A stretch of 64,000 nucleotides of DNA from NCBI RefSeq assembly GCF_023169945.1, contig NZ_AP025591.1:6494501-6558500 (forward strand), read 5' to 3'. Positions 8,666 to 18,699 of the stretch are shown here, piece after piece. Position 1 is the stretch's first letter, and each line of letters starts with the position of its first letter. A program made the translations under genes and the position numbers. The notes under the pieces are model-generated. The model was not told where the DNA came from and made no database searches. It was given only the letters and a program-made list of their open reading frames with translations. This DNA is from Anaeromyxobacter oryzae (GTDB lineage: Bacteria; Myxococcota; Myxococcia; Myxococcales; Anaeromyxobacteraceae).

Positions 8666-9856
8666 TCAGGCGTCGGAGTGGCGCGGGTTCGCGACCCGCG
8701 GGTCGGCGGCCACGGCCGCCTCGAGCTCCCGGAGCTGCTCGCGCTGCTGCCAGAGGGGCTCCTCGTACACGTCCGCGAAGAGCGTCTCGAGGGGCGGCTT
8801 CGGCGGGAACGCCTCCGCGTCCTTCAGCGCGCGCTGGATCTCCTCGCGCACCTCGTCGCGGATCCGCGCGTCGCCGGCGTCGTCCAGCGCGCCGCGGAGC
8901 GAGAGGAATCGGCGCATGCGCAGGATCGGGTCCTTCTTCTTCCACGGCTCGACCAGCGCCGCGGGCCGGTACGCGCGCGGATCGTCCGAGGTCGAGTGGC
9001 CCTCGACGCGGTAGGTGACGCACTCGAGCAGCGTCGGGCCCTGCCCCGCCGCCGCGCGCGCCCGGGCCCGGAGCGTCGCGCCCAGCACCGCGAGGAGGTC
9101 GTTCCCGTCCACCCGCTCGCCGTGCATCCCGTAGGCGATGGCCTTCTGCGCGATGGTCTCGGAGGCGGTCTGTCGCTCGCGCGGGACGCTGATCGCCCAG
9201 CCGTTGTTCCGGCAGACGAAGATGACCGGGATCTTCCGGACCGCGGCGAAGTTGAGGCCGGTGTGGAAGTCGTGCGCGCTCGTCGCGCCCTCGCCGAAGT
9301 ACGTGAGCGCGACCATGTCGTCGCCCTTGAGGCGCGCGGCCCAGGCGGCGCCCACCGCGTGCGTGATCTCGGTCGCGATGGGCGAGCTGATGGAGGCGAA
9401 ACGCCCCGGCCGCCACGCCTCGTGGCAGGGCATCTGCCGGCCCTTCATCGCGTCGCCGGCGTTACCGAAGAGATCGCAGAGGAACGTGACGAGCGGCATG
9501 CCGCGAAGGAGCGCCGCCCCGTGCTCGCGGTAGCACGGGAAGATCCAGTCGCGCGCGTCGACGCCCGCCGCCGCGCCGAGGACGGTCGCCTCCTCCCCGA
9601 TCGACCCGATGTAGAAGCCGATCCGCCCCTGCCGCTGGAGCGTGATCATCCGCTCGTCGAGCGAGCGGTTCAGCACCATCCAGCGGTACAGGTGGAGGAG
9701 CTCCGCGTCCGCGAGCGGGACCTCGGAGGGCTCCGCCGTGCCGTCCTCCTGGATGACGGTCTGGAGCGGGAACTCGCGGAGGAAGAAGCCCGGCTGGTCG
9801 ACGTCCGCCGGGTGACGCCGCCTGGTCGCGGGACCCACCTCGTGCTCTCGACGCAT
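8666..9856 (-). CDS. bkdA1: 2-oxoisovalerate dehydrogenase E1 alpha subunit
   Basis: Thiamine-diphosphate-binding alpha chain (396 residues). The TPP fold is marked by YFGEGATSAHDFHTG followed 20 residues later by VFVCRNN-type residues (here IFVCRNN). GEG rather than GDG at this site, and LQRQGRIGFYIGSIGEEA upstream, are typical of branched-chain rather than pyruvate dehydrogenases. The phosphorylation-loop-like GHSTSDDPRAYR is present. ATG 9856 has GAGGGGAG seven bases upstream. It follows lipA by 15 bases. No E3 (lipoamide dehydrogenase) gene is in the operon, so E3 is presumably shared from elsewhere. Confidence 0.92.
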   Translation of the reverse strand: MRREHEVGPATRRRHPADVDQPGFFLREFPLQTVIQEDGTAEPSEVPLADAELLHLYRWMVLNRSLDERMITLQRQGRIGFYIGSIGEEATVLGAAAGVDARDWIFPCYREHGAALLRGMPLVTFLCDLFGNAGDAMKGRQMPCHEAWRPGRFASISSPIATEITHAVGAAWAARLKGDDMVALTYFGEGATSAHDFHTGLNFAAVRKIPVIFVCRNNGWAISVPRERQTASETIAQKAIAYGMHGERVDGNDLLAVLGATLRARARAAAGQGPTLLECVTYRVEGHSTSDDPRAYRPAALVEPWKKKDPILRMRRFLSLRGALDDAGDARIRDEVREEIQRALKDAEAFPPKPPLETLFADVYEEPLWQQREQLRELEAAVAADPRVANPRHSDA

Positions 9857-9871
9857 GTCAGGCTCCCCTCG

Positions 9872-10858
9872 CTAGCGGACGGCGGCGGACCTCGCCTCGA
9901 TCTCGCCCCGGAGGAACAGCTCGGCGGCGCGGTAGGACGAGCGGACCAGCGGCCCGCTCGCGACGTAACGGAACCCCAGGGCGAGCCCCTGCTCCCGGTA
10001 CGCGGCGAACCGCTCCGGGGTGACCCACTCGACGACCGGCAGGTGCCACGCGCTCGGGCGCAGGTACTGGCCGAGCGTGAGGATCTCGACGCCGTTCGCG
10101 CGGAGGTCCTTCATCGTCTCGACCACCTCCGCCTCGCGCTCGCCGAGCCCGACCATGATCGAGGACTTCGTGACGATGGCCGGGAACTCGCGCTTCATCC
10201 GGGCGAGCACGTCGAGCGTCTGGTCGTACCCCGCCTTCGCGTCCCGCACGACCGGCGTGAGCCGGCGGACGGTCTCGATGTTGTTCGCGAACACGTCCGG
10301 CGCCGCGCGCCCGACCGTGCGGATCGCCTCCGCGTCGCCGCGGAAGTCCGGCGTGAGCACCTCGACGAGCAGGCGCGGGATCGCCTTGAGGCGCCGGATC
10401 GCGTCGGCGAAGTGGCCGGCGCCGCCGTCGGGCAGGTCGTCCCGGTCGACGCTCGTCACGACGATGTAGTCGAGGCCGAGCTCCGCGATGGCCTCGGCGA
10501 GGTGGCGCGGCTCGTCCGGATCGAGCGGAGGCGGCTGCGCCGCGGTCTTCACGTTGCAGAACCGGCAGCCGCGCGTGCAGACGTCGCCCATGAGCATGAC
10601 GGTGGCGGTGCCGCCACCCCAGCACTCCGCGACGTTGGGGCAGTGCGCCTCGGCGCAGACCGTGTGCAGCCGCAGGCCGCGCAGCGTGTCCTTCACCTTC
10701 TGGTAGCGCTCCCCGCCGGGCACGTTCACCCGAAGCCAGCCGGGCTTCCGCGCCTCCATCGGGATTCCGCGCTCGCGCATCGTGGCGGCGAGCTCGCGGC
10801 GGCTCGTCGGCGCGGCATCGCCGAGGATCGGCAGGCTGGTTCGAGGGGTGTCGGACAT
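9872..10858 (-). CDS. lipA: lipoyl synthase LipA
   Basis: Radical SAM enzyme that inserts two sulfurs into octanoyl-lysine to make the lipoyl cofactor. Both iron-sulfur sites are seen: the auxiliary cluster motif CAEAHCPNVAEC (near residues 68-79) and the SAM-cluster motif CTRGCRFC (near 94-101). The C-terminal RSSY serine ligand motif (PLVRSSYRAAE) is also present. 328 residues, normal for LipA. First gene of the branched-chain dehydrogenase operon, so the cofactor is made together with the E2 that needs it. A promoter (TTGACC-N17-TACATC) lies at 10873-10901. No lipB or lplA is nearby. Confidence 0.96.
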   Translation of the reverse strand: MSDTPRTSLPILGDAAPTSRRELAATMRERGIPMEARKPGWLRVNVPGGERYQKVKDTLRGLRLHTVCAEAHCPNVAECWGGGTATVMLMGDVCTRGCRFCNVKTAAQPPPLDPDEPRHLAEAIAELGLDYIVVTSVDRDDLPDGGAGHFADAIRRLKAIPRLLVEVLTPDFRGDAEAIRTVGRAAPDVFANNIETVRRLTPVVRDAKAGYDQTLDVLARMKREFPAIVTKSSIMVGLGEREAEVVETMKDLRANGVEILTLGQYLRPSAWHLPVVEWVTPERFAAYREQGLALGFRYVASGPLVRSSYRAAELFLRGEIEARSAAVR

Positions 10859-10872
10859 TGTTGGCCGCCGCC

Positions 10873-10901
10873 GATGTAGCGACGCGGGTGAGGCGGGTCA
10901 A
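10873..10901 (-). promoter_or_regulatory. promoter of the lipA-bkd operon
   Basis: On the minus strand, TTGACC (10901-10896), a 17-base spacer and TACATC (10878-10873) stand 14 bases before the lipA ATG. The -35 hexamer is the one found at several other genes here. The leader would be about 7-8 bases. Confidence 0.55.
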
Positions 10902-10992
10902 GACGCGGCGCTCGTTCGCCCGTGCGCCTCACCTTACCCTACACACTGGGGAGTCCTGGCGCATGGAGCTCCGCGACGCGAGTCTCCCCCTC

Positions 10993-11022
10993 TTGGGGCG
11001 GAAACGCGCCAGCGACTAGACT
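10993..11022 (+). promoter_or_regulatory. possible promoter of the HD-GYP regulator gene
   Basis: TTGGGG (10993-10998), an 18-base spacer and TAGACT (11017-11022) lie directly before the ATG at 11030, with only seven bases between. This would give a leaderless or nearly leaderless mRNA. The rest of the 171-base divergent gap to lipA shows nothing else clear. Confidence 0.4.
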
Positions 11023-11029
11023 GCCCGCC

Positions 11030-12127
11030 ATGCCGGAGCTGCCCGCCCAGGACGCCACCCCGATCCTCGTCGTCGACGACGACGCGGCCGTCCGCGACGT
11101 CATCTCCGTGCTGCTCGGCGAGGACGGGTACGCGGTCACCGCGGTCTCCAGCGCGGACGCGGCCCTGGACGCGCTGCGTTCGACGCGCTTTCCCCTCGTG
11201 ATCAGCGACGTCCGCATGCCGGGCCACGACGGGTTCTGGCTGCTCGACCGGATCCGCGAGGCCAGCGCGGACACCGCCGTCATCATGCTCACCGCCTACG
11301 GCGACACCGAGGCCGCGGTCGAGTGCCTCCGGAACGGCGCCGCCGACTACCTGCTGAAGCCGCCGAAGGTCACGGACCTCATCCGGGCCATCGAGCGAGC
11401 GCTCGGCCGCCGCTCGCTCGCGCTCGCGCGCGTGCGCTACCAGGAAGGCCTCGAGCAGCGCGTCCGGGAGAAGACCTCGGAGCTCTCGCGGGCGCTGCGC
11501 GACCTCGAGAGCACGTACTCGCAGACGCTCTGGACGCTGGTCGCGGCCCTCGACGCGCGGGAGCACGAGACGAGCGACCACTCCCAGCGGGTCGTCCGCT
11601 ACACGCTCGCGGTGGCGCGCCGCCTCGGCGTCCCCGAGCGCGAGTGGGCCGACGTCGGCCGCGGCGCCCTGCTCCACGACATCGGCAAGATCGGCGTCCC
11701 GGACGCCATCCTGCTCAAGCCCGGGGCGCTCACGCCCGACGAGTGGGTGGAGATGCGGAAGCACCCTCGGACCGGGTCGAACATCCTCCGGACCGTGGAC
11801 TTCCTCGCCGGGCCCGCGGAGATGGTGCTGTGCCACCAGGAGCGCTTCGACGGCGGCGGCTACCCGCGCAACCTCGCGGGCGAGGCCATCCCGCTCCCGG
11901 CGCGCATCTTCGCCGTCGCGGACACGTACGACGCGATGACGAGCGACCGGCCCTACCGGCGCGCGCTCGGGGTCGACGCCGCCCGCGCCGAGATCGCCCG
12001 CTGCGCGGGGACCCAGTTCGACCCCAGGTGCGCGGACGCGTTCCTCTCGATCGGCGAGGACGAGCTCGCCCGCCTCGCGCGGCCGGCGCCGCCCGGCGCG
12101 ATGGCCGCGCTGTTCCCGGCGCGCTGA
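11030..12127 (+). CDS. response regulator with HD-GYP cyclic-di-GMP phosphodiesterase domain
   Basis: A 365-residue two-domain regulator. The receiver domain (residues about 10-125) has the acidic pair D16/D17, phospho-acceptor D60 (ISDVRMPG), the Thr in IMLTAYGD and the Lys in LLKPPK. A coiled-coil linker (about 135-170) leads to an HD-GYP domain (175-360) with HDIGKIGVPDAIL, RTGSNIL, and CHQERFDGGGYPRNL, the metal-ligand and GYP signatures of c-di-GMP phosphodiesterases. The frame opens earlier at 10922, but ATG 11030 begins right before the receiver and has a -10-like TAGACT seven bases upstream. No partner kinase is adjacent. Confidence 0.9.
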   Translation: MPELPAQDATPILVVDDDAAVRDVISVLLGEDGYAVTAVSSADAALDALRSTRFPLVISDVRMPGHDGFWLLDRIREASADTAVIMLTAYGDTEAAVECLRNGAADYLLKPPKVTDLIRAIERALGRRSLALARVRYQEGLEQRVREKTSELSRALRDLESTYSQTLWTLVAALDAREHETSDHSQRVVRYTLAVARRLGVPEREWADVGRGALLHDIGKIGVPDAILLKPGALTPDEWVEMRKHPRTGSNILRTVDFLAGPAEMVLCHQERFDGGGYPRNLAGEAIPLPARIFAVADTYDAMTSDRPYRRALGVDAARAEIARCAGTQFDPRCADAFLSIGEDELARLARPAPPGAMAALFPAR

Positions 12128-12168
12128 GGGCCCGCGGGGCGGCGTGGCGTTCGTGGACCGCTCCGGGA

Positions 12169-12174
12169 TATAAA
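12169..12174 (+). promoter_or_regulatory. -10 element of moaA, probable leaderless start
   Basis: TATAAA stands out in very GC-rich surroundings and ends eight bases before the GTG start of moaA. No good -35 hexamer is seen at 16-18 bases upstream. Transcription starting about seven bases after the hexamer would begin almost at the start codon. Confidence 0.45.
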
Positions 12175-12182
12175 GCGGCCCC

Positions 12183-13193
12183 GTGCCCGAGAGCCTGCCC
12201 GATCCCGCCGCGCCACCGGCGCCGCTCGTCGACGGCCAGGGTCGGCGGATCGTCTACCTGCGGCTCTCGCTGACGGACCGCTGCAACTTCCGGTGCAGCT
12301 ACTGCTCGCCCGCGTCCGCCGAGACCCACGAGGACCCGCTCGAGCGCACGGAGGTGGCGCGCCTCGCCGCCATCTTCGGCGCGCTGGGCATCCGGCGCGT
12401 GCGGCTCACCGGCGGCGAGCCGACGCTGCGGAAGGATCTCCTCGACGTCGTCCGCGACGTCTCCTCCGCGCCGGGCATCGACGAGATCGCGCTCACGACG
12501 AACGGACACCTCCTCGCGACGCTCGCGCGGCCGCTCCGCGAGGCGGGCGTCACCCGGCTCAACGTCTCGCTCGACACGCTCCACCCCGACAAGCTCCGCC
12601 GGATCGCCGGCCGGGCCGCGACGCTCGACCGGATCGTCGCGGGCATCGAGGCTGCGTACGCCGCGGGGTTCGCGTCGGTGAAGCTGAACGTCGTCGTCGT
12701 GAAGGGCGAGAACGACGACGAGCTGGGGGACCTCGCGCGCTTCGCGTGGCGCTTCGGCGCGACGGCGCGCTTCATCGAGCTCATGCCGTTCGGGCCCGGG
12801 GCGCCCGTGCCCACCGCGGAGGTGAAGCGGCTCCTCGAGGCGCAGGGGATCCGCCTCGAGCCGGACGCGACGCGCGGCTGGGGCCCCGCGTATCACATGC
12901 GCGGCGCATCGTCGGCCGGCGGCCGGCCGGTGACCGGCCTCGTCGGGTTCATCGGCGCGATGACGGAGAACTTCTGCGAGTCGTGCAACCGGGTCCGCGT
13001 CGGCGCGGACGGCTCGCTGCGGGCGTGCCTCGGCGGGCGCGAGCGGCTCGGCCTGAAGGAGCTGCTCCGCGGCGGCGCGAGCGACGCGGACGTCGCGGCC
13101 GCGATCCGCGCGGCGCTGCTCGGCAAGGGCGCCCGCCACGATCTCGAGCACGCGCGCGGGAAGCTCCTGCCGATGATCGGCACCGGCGGGTAG
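12183..13193 (+). CDS. moaA: GTP 3′,8-cyclase MoaA (molybdenum cofactor synthesis)
   Basis: Radical SAM enzyme of 336 residues that starts molybdopterin synthesis from GTP. The N-terminal cluster motif CNFRCSYC follows LSLTDR, the SAM-binding TGGEPTLR and NVSLDTL stretches are present, and the C-terminal second cluster is CESCNRVRVGADGSLRACLG. The protein ends MIGTGG, keeping the double-glycine tail needed by MoaA. The GTG start at 12183 lacks a Shine-Dalgarno sequence and sits eight bases after TATAAA. No other moa genes are in the window. The gene ends three bases from the convergent Ntn-hydrolase gene. Confidence 0.96.
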   Translation: MPESLPDPAAPPAPLVDGQGRRIVYLRLSLTDRCNFRCSYCSPASAETHEDPLERTEVARLAAIFGALGIRRVRLTGGEPTLRKDLLDVVRDVSSAPGIDEIALTTNGHLLATLARPLREAGVTRLNVSLDTLHPDKLRRIAGRAATLDRIVAGIEAAYAAGFASVKLNVVVVKGENDDELGDLARFAWRFGATARFIELMPFGPGAPVPTAEVKRLLEAQGIRLEPDATRGWGPAYHMRGASSAGGRPVTGLVGFIGAMTENFCESCNRVRVGADGSLRACLGGRERLGLKELLRGGASDADVAAAIRAALLGKGARHDLEHARGKLLPMIGTGG

Positions 13194-13195
13194 AG

Positions 13196-14341
13196 CTAGG
13201 CCTGAAGCTCGAAGCGCAGCGCCGGCGTCCGCACCGTGCGCGTTCCCCGGGCGCGCGCGGGATCGGGCTCGTCGCGGAGGAAGAACGTCGCCTCGAGCGA
13301 CCGCTCCGCGAGGTCGTAGACGCCGTGCCAGAGCGTCCGATCGCAGCCGGCGGGTCCCACGAACGCGCGCTCCGCGACGGCGCCGAGCGCCTCGGCGCGC
13401 CACGGCGCCAGGGCCTCCGCGAGCGCGGCGCGGAGCAGCCTGTACCGTGCGTACGTGCCGACCGGCCCGGCGGCGCGGGGGAGCGCCTCGTCCGCCGGGT
13501 AGCGGTGGAGCGGGTGGTTCGTGAGGACGAGCGGCTCCGCCCGCGCCTCGACGAGGTGGACGCGGTTTCGCCCCGGCCCGACCTCGAAGACGAACGCGTC
13601 GCCGTGCCGGTCCGCGACCAGCCAGTGCGCCGGGACGGCGGCGTAGTGGTGCTTCGCCGAGAGGAGCAGCTCGCGCGCCTCCTGCGCGGTCGCGCAGGAG
13701 TCGAGGAGGACGCGCCCGATCTGCAGCTCGTCGAGCCCGATTCCGGCGGGATCGGGCTCCGCCGCCGGAGACTCCACGTCGGAAGCGGCGACGACGCAGA
13801 GCCCCTCGGCGTTCACGCCGTCGAGCGCCGCGCCGAGGAGGTCGAACGCGACGAGGGCGAGCGCTGCGTGGCCCTCGTCGGGATGCGTCTCGAGGACGTA
13901 CGGGCGCGACGCGGCGGGTGCCACGCCGGGCGGCGCGCGGCCCGCCACCGGCGCGGCGAAGTCGAAGGCGCGCGAGACGAGCGGGTGGCCGACGGCCGTC
14001 GCGCGGGGCGGCAGGAAGATCGCCGAGCAGCCGGCGGTGGGCGGCGGCGCGCCGAGACGCGAGAGATCCAGGCCGTCCGCGCCGACGTCCACGCGGAACG
14101 CGTCGGCGACGCCGCGCATCCGCTCGAAGAGCACCGGCGCGTTCCGGCGGAGCCACTCGCGCTGGACGCGGGCGCGCAGCGGATCGATCGCGGGCGCGGG
14201 CGCGAGGTGGTAGCGCGCGCGCGCCACGTCGCCGAGGTGACGGCCGATGGCGCGGTTCGAGCCGTGCAGGACGAGGTGGTGAACGACGATCGCGTCCCCG
14301 TCCTCGCCCGCCACGATGCGTTCCTCGACGCGCAGCGCCAT
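13196..14341 (-). CDS. C45-family (penicillin acyltransferase-like) Ntn hydrolase
   Basis: A 381-residue autoproteolytic amidohydrolase candidate. The key feature is GCS with Cys105, at almost the same distance from the N-terminus as the Cys103 nucleophile that fungal isopenicillin-N acyltransferase exposes by self-cleavage. Further family marks are DGVNAEGLCVVAAS, EARELLL, HWLVADRHGDAFVFEV and VLTNHPLHRY. There is no signal peptide with the ATG at 14341, which has GGGAGAG seven bases upstream; a longer in-frame extension to 14440 looks non-coding. Substrates of bacterial members are mostly unknown (acyl-amides, bile-salt-like or N-acyl compounds). It lies between moaA and the mutase small subunit. 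Confidence 0.72.
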   Translation of the reverse strand: MALRVEERIVAGEDGDAIVVHHLVLHGSNRAIGRHLGDVARARYHLAPAPAIDPLRARVQREWLRRNAPVLFERMRGVADAFRVDVGADGLDLSRLGAPPPTAGCSAIFLPPRATAVGHPLVSRAFDFAAPVAGRAPPGVAPAASRPYVLETHPDEGHAALALVAFDLLGAALDGVNAEGLCVVAASDVESPAAEPDPAGIGLDELQIGRVLLDSCATAQEARELLLSAKHHYAAVPAHWLVADRHGDAFVFEVGPGRNRVHLVEARAEPLVLTNHPLHRYPADEALPRAAGPVGTYARYRLLRAALAEALAPWRAEALGAVAERAFVGPAGCDRTLWHGVYDLAERSLEATFFLRDEPDPARARGTRTVRTPALRFELQA

Positions 14342-14455
14342 GCCGAGACTCTCCCGGTGAGGGGGAAGATCTCGATCCGCACGGCGAGGTGCGGGAGGAC
14401 CGGCGCGGGGCGGGGCCGCACGGGGGACCCCGACGTTCACCCGCGGCGCAGTGCG

Positions 14456-14878
14456 CTACGCCGCGGCGGCGCGCGGGCGGATGTTCGCCCGGATCCACTC
14501 GATGATCGCCTGGGTGGGCGAGCCGGGGAGGAACACCTCGGCGGTGCCCTTCTCCTTCAGGCGCGGAACGTCGTCCTGCGGGATGATCCCGCCGCCGAAG
14601 ACGACGATGTCCGAGGCGCCCTTCTCCTTCAGCAGCTCGACGACCGCCGGGAAGAGGGTCATGTGCGCGCCCGACATGATCGAGAGTCCGATGGCGTCCA
14701 CGTCCTCCTGGACCGCCGCCGCGACGATCATCTCGGGCGTCTGGTGCAGGCCGGTGTAGATGACCTCGAACCCGGCGTCACGCAGCGCGCGCGCGATGAT
14801 CTTGGCGCCGCGATCGTGGCCGTCGAGACCGGGCTTCGCGACGAGGATGCGGAGGGGGCGCTCTTTGGCGGGCGTCAT
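14456..14878 (-). CDS. B12-binding small subunit of an acyl-CoA mutase
   Basis: A 140-residue cobalamin-binding domain. The DxHxxG motif (GLDGHDRG, residues 17-24) supplies His21 as lower axial ligand of B12, followed by SIMSGAH and FGGGIIP, the other two cobalamin-loop motifs. It should pair with the large subunit encoded at 15737-17506, together forming the heterotetrameric mutase. The ATG at 14878 overlaps the stop of the upstream methyltransferase as ATGA. Annotation pipelines would call it methylmalonyl-CoA mutase C-terminal domain; the large subunit argues for a different substrate. Confidence 0.9.
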   Translation of the reverse strand: MTPAKERPLRILVAKPGLDGHDRGAKIIARALRDAGFEVIYTGLHQTPEMIVAAAVQEDVDAIGLSIMSGAHMTLFPAVVELLKEKGASDIVVFGGGIIPQDDVPRLKEKGTAEVFLPGSPTQAIIEWIRANIRPRAAAA

Positions 14879-15642
14879 CTCGGTTTCTCCAGGAGGGCGA
14901 TCAGATCCGGCGCTTCGGGACCCAGGTCCGGGCGCGGCGTCCGGCCCGCGTCCGTCGTACTCGTCAGCTCCACGAGGCGGAGGCCCGCGCGCTCCGACAG
15001 CGGCCTCCACTCGGAGGGCCTGTAGTACCTCAACTCCGCGGTGCCCGCCAGCACCGTGCCGGAGGTCCGGACCAGCCGTCGGCTGCACCGATCGACGCCG
15101 GTCGCGGGATCGAACGCCGAGACCTCCTCGACGGTGGAGCCGTCCGGAAGCGTGCGACGCGCTGCGTCGCGCGGCTCGAGCGCGAGCCGGAGCGGGTTCG
15201 CGTGGTGCACGAGCGCGCGCCCACCCGGGCGGAGCGTGCGCGCGAGGTCGGCGAGGCAGGCCTCGTTCGTCGCGTCGTCGAACATGAACAGCGACGCGTA
15301 CCAGGAGAACGCCGCGTCGATGCTTCCGGCCCGGAGCGGGAGCGCGCGGACGTCCGCGCGGACGAAGAGCGGGCGCCGGGGAGGCGGGCGCGAGGTCGCG
15401 CTCGCCCGCGCGAGGTAGGCCCGGCTCCGCTCGAGCCCGAACACCCTCCCCGCCCGCGCCGAGAGCGGCCACGCGTGCCGCCCGTGCCCGCACGCGAGAT
15501 CGAGGACCCGATCCGCCGGTCCGACGCCCAGCAGCCCCGCGATCACCTCCGCCTCGAGCGCCGACAGGCGCGGCGTGAGCAGATCCGCGATCGAGTCGAG
15601 GTAGAGGTCGCCGTAGTAGTCGTCCGTCCAGTGAGCGGGCAC
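14875..15642 (-). CDS. class I SAM-dependent methyltransferase
   Basis: A 255-residue Rossmann-fold methyltransferase. Motif I is VLDLACGHGRHA (about residues 46-57), the acidic end of strand beta-2 is GLERS, and RPGGRALVHH is the post-motif III strand, as in the Methyltransf_25/11 group. The acceptor cannot be predicted. The GTG at 15642 has little ribosome-site support, so the start is uncertain. It sits between the two mutase subunit genes on the same strand and overlaps the small-subunit start, so it is co-translated with that gene. Confidence 0.82.
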   Translation of the reverse strand: MPAHWTDDYYGDLYLDSIADLLTPRLSALEAEVIAGLLGVGPADRVLDLACGHGRHAWPLSARAGRVFGLERSRAYLARASATSRPPPRRPLFVRADVRALPLRAGSIDAAFSWYASLFMFDDATNEACLADLARTLRPGGRALVHHANPLRLALEPRDAARRTLPDGSTVEEVSAFDPATGVDRCSRRLVRTSGTVLAGTAELRYYRPSEWRPLSERAGLRLVELTSTTDAGRTPRPDLGPEAPDLIALLEKPR

Positions 15643-15736
15643 GCCCGGACTCTAGCCCACCGGGCGCCTCCTGCCCGCCAGCGGTCGAGCCCTTGCCCCT
15701 CGAGGTCCTCTCGCCGGCCGGCCAGCCGCCGGCGCC

Positions 15737-17506
<1,770 letters not shown>

Positions 17507-17586
17507 GCGCTGCCCCCTTCGCTGGTCTCCGAAATCTAGCCGATCGGGACGGGTGCGACAGGGGGCCTTGGGGGGCAGCCGGCCGT

Positions 17587-18456
17587 TCAGTACTGTCCGT
17601 ACACGTAGACGGCCGGCATCACGCCGAAGCCGGCGAGGTCGCGCTGCCGGAACAGGACCTCGGCCGACCCGAAGGTCTGGACGAGGTTCAGCTCCGCGCC
17701 GACGAAGAGGTGCTTGTACCCGACCGCCCCGCCGAACACCGCCGAGAGCTGGTGCACGTTCCCGCTCGAATCCGTGCCGAGGAGCGCCTTCTGCATCTCC
17801 CCGCCGTCGAACACGATGGGCAGGTCGGGGATCACCTGGAGCTTCCAGTGGGTGAGGACGTACCTGCCGCCGACGTACGCGTGGACCATCTGGCTCCACT
17901 GCCGGCCGGCGACGAAGGTGGCCTGCCAGTCCTGGAGGCTCGCGTCGCCCTGGAAGACGTTCTCGATCACGTCGCCGAGCGTCCCGAGCGACCGCTGCCC
18001 GTAGCCGGCGAGCACCGTGCCCGCCCAGCCGTCCGCGGCGGGGTCGACCGGACCGAAGACCTGGAAGCCGGCGTCGATCGCGCGCGAGTCCGGCCCCCAG
18101 TGCAGGCCGACGTCGAAGCCGTCCGCGAGCCCGTAGCGACCGGAGATCTCGGTGTGGCTCGAGATGGGCGCGAGCACCGCGAAGCGGAACGCGGCGTCCA
18201 CGACCGGCTCGACGTCCGCCTGCGACCAGCACTGGCCCGATCCGCCGGGGCACGTGGACGATCGCGAGCGGAGCGTCTGCGCGGCGTCTCGACCGTCCTT
18301 CACGACGTTCGCGGCCTGCGTGCTGAGCTGGTATCCCGAGCCGGCGCCGAAGCGGACGGAGCCCTTCGGCGTCGTCCGGCCGGTCTGGCCCACGAAGGAA
18401 GGAGCGGCGCAGCCGGAGGCGAGCAGTGCGAGGGAGGCAGCGAAGAGAACGCGCAT
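17587..18456 (-). CDS. outer-membrane lipoprotein, beta-rich, function unknown
   Basis: A 289-residue lipoprotein with a signal sequence ending in the lipobox ASGC (Cys16). The rest alternates polar and hydrophobic residues with many Gly and aromatic positions, ending VMPAVYVYGQY with a C-terminal aromatic, which suggests a beta-barrel or beta-sandwich at the outer membrane. A pair of cysteines (about residues 69 and 76) may form a disulfide. No family recognised. A TACCCT hexamer six bases before the ATG and no Shine-Dalgarno sequence suggest a leaderless mRNA. Similar proteins of unknown role are common in Myxococcota. Confidence 0.7.
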   Translation of the reverse strand: MRVLFAASLALLASGCAAPSFVGQTGRTTPKGSVRFGAGSGYQLSTQAANVVKDGRDAAQTLRSRSSTCPGGSGQCWSQADVEPVVDAAFRFAVLAPISSHTEISGRYGLADGFDVGLHWGPDSRAIDAGFQVFGPVDPAADGWAGTVLAGYGQRSLGTLGDVIENVFQGDASLQDWQATFVAGRQWSQMVHAYVGGRYVLTHWKLQVIPDLPIVFDGGEMQKALLGTDSSGNVHQLSAVFGGAVGYKHLFVGAELNLVQTFGSAEVLFRQRDLAGFGVMPAVYVYGQY

Positions 18457-18533
18457 CCCGTAAGGGTACCAGAACGTTCGGTCCGCTCCCGCCCGAACCT
18501 CGCGTCTCCGCGATCGCGTCGCGCGCGCCGCCC

Positions 18534-18562
18534 TTGACGGTCGCGGACCGAGCCTCTATAAA
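18534..18562 (+). promoter_or_regulatory. sigma-70-type promoter of tRNA-Met
   Basis: TTGACG (18534-18539), a 17-base spacer and TATAAA (18557-18562), near-perfect housekeeping promoter elements, 21 bases before the tRNA. Confidence 0.8.
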
Positions 18563-18583
18563 CCCGCGTTCTCAAGCCGGTTC

Positions 18584-18657
18584 GGTGAGGTAGCTCAGTC
18601 GGCTAGAGCGAGGGTCTCATAATCCCTAGGTCGGGAGTTCGATTCTCCCCCTCACCA
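18584..18657 (+). tRNA. tRNA-Met (CAT), elongator type
   Basis: A 74-base cloverleaf: 7-bp acceptor stem GGTGAGG/CCTCACC, D arm GCTCAGTCGGCTAGAGC, anticodon loop CTCATAA with anticodon CAT, T arm GGGAG-TTCGATT-CTCCC and discriminator A. The loop is identical to that of E. coli elongator tRNA-Met. The A1 mispair expected of initiator tRNA is absent (G1-C72 pairs). The anticodon stem has a T-T mismatch at 31-39. CCA is not encoded. A strong promoter and a hairpin-T terminator flank it, so it is a single transcription unit. Its 3′ half is duplicated 174 bases downstream. Confidence 0.95.
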
Positions 18658-18681
18658 CTTGAAGGCCGCCGCGAGGCGGCC
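18613..18681 (+). repeat. direct repeat copy 1: tRNA-Met 3′ half plus terminator stem
   Basis: 69 bases running from the anticodon stem of tRNA-Met through its 3′ end and the downstream hairpin. It recurs at 18787-18855 with two mismatches (positions 18621 and 18660). Confidence 0.9.
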
Positions 18682-18692
18682 TTTCTTGTTTT
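18662..18692 (+). terminator. intrinsic terminator of tRNA-Met
   Basis: A 9-bp stem (AAGGCCGCC/GGCGGCCTT) with a GCGA tetraloop, followed by a T-rich run with few interruptions to 18692. Confidence 0.85.
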
Positions 18693-18699
18693 CGGGGGC

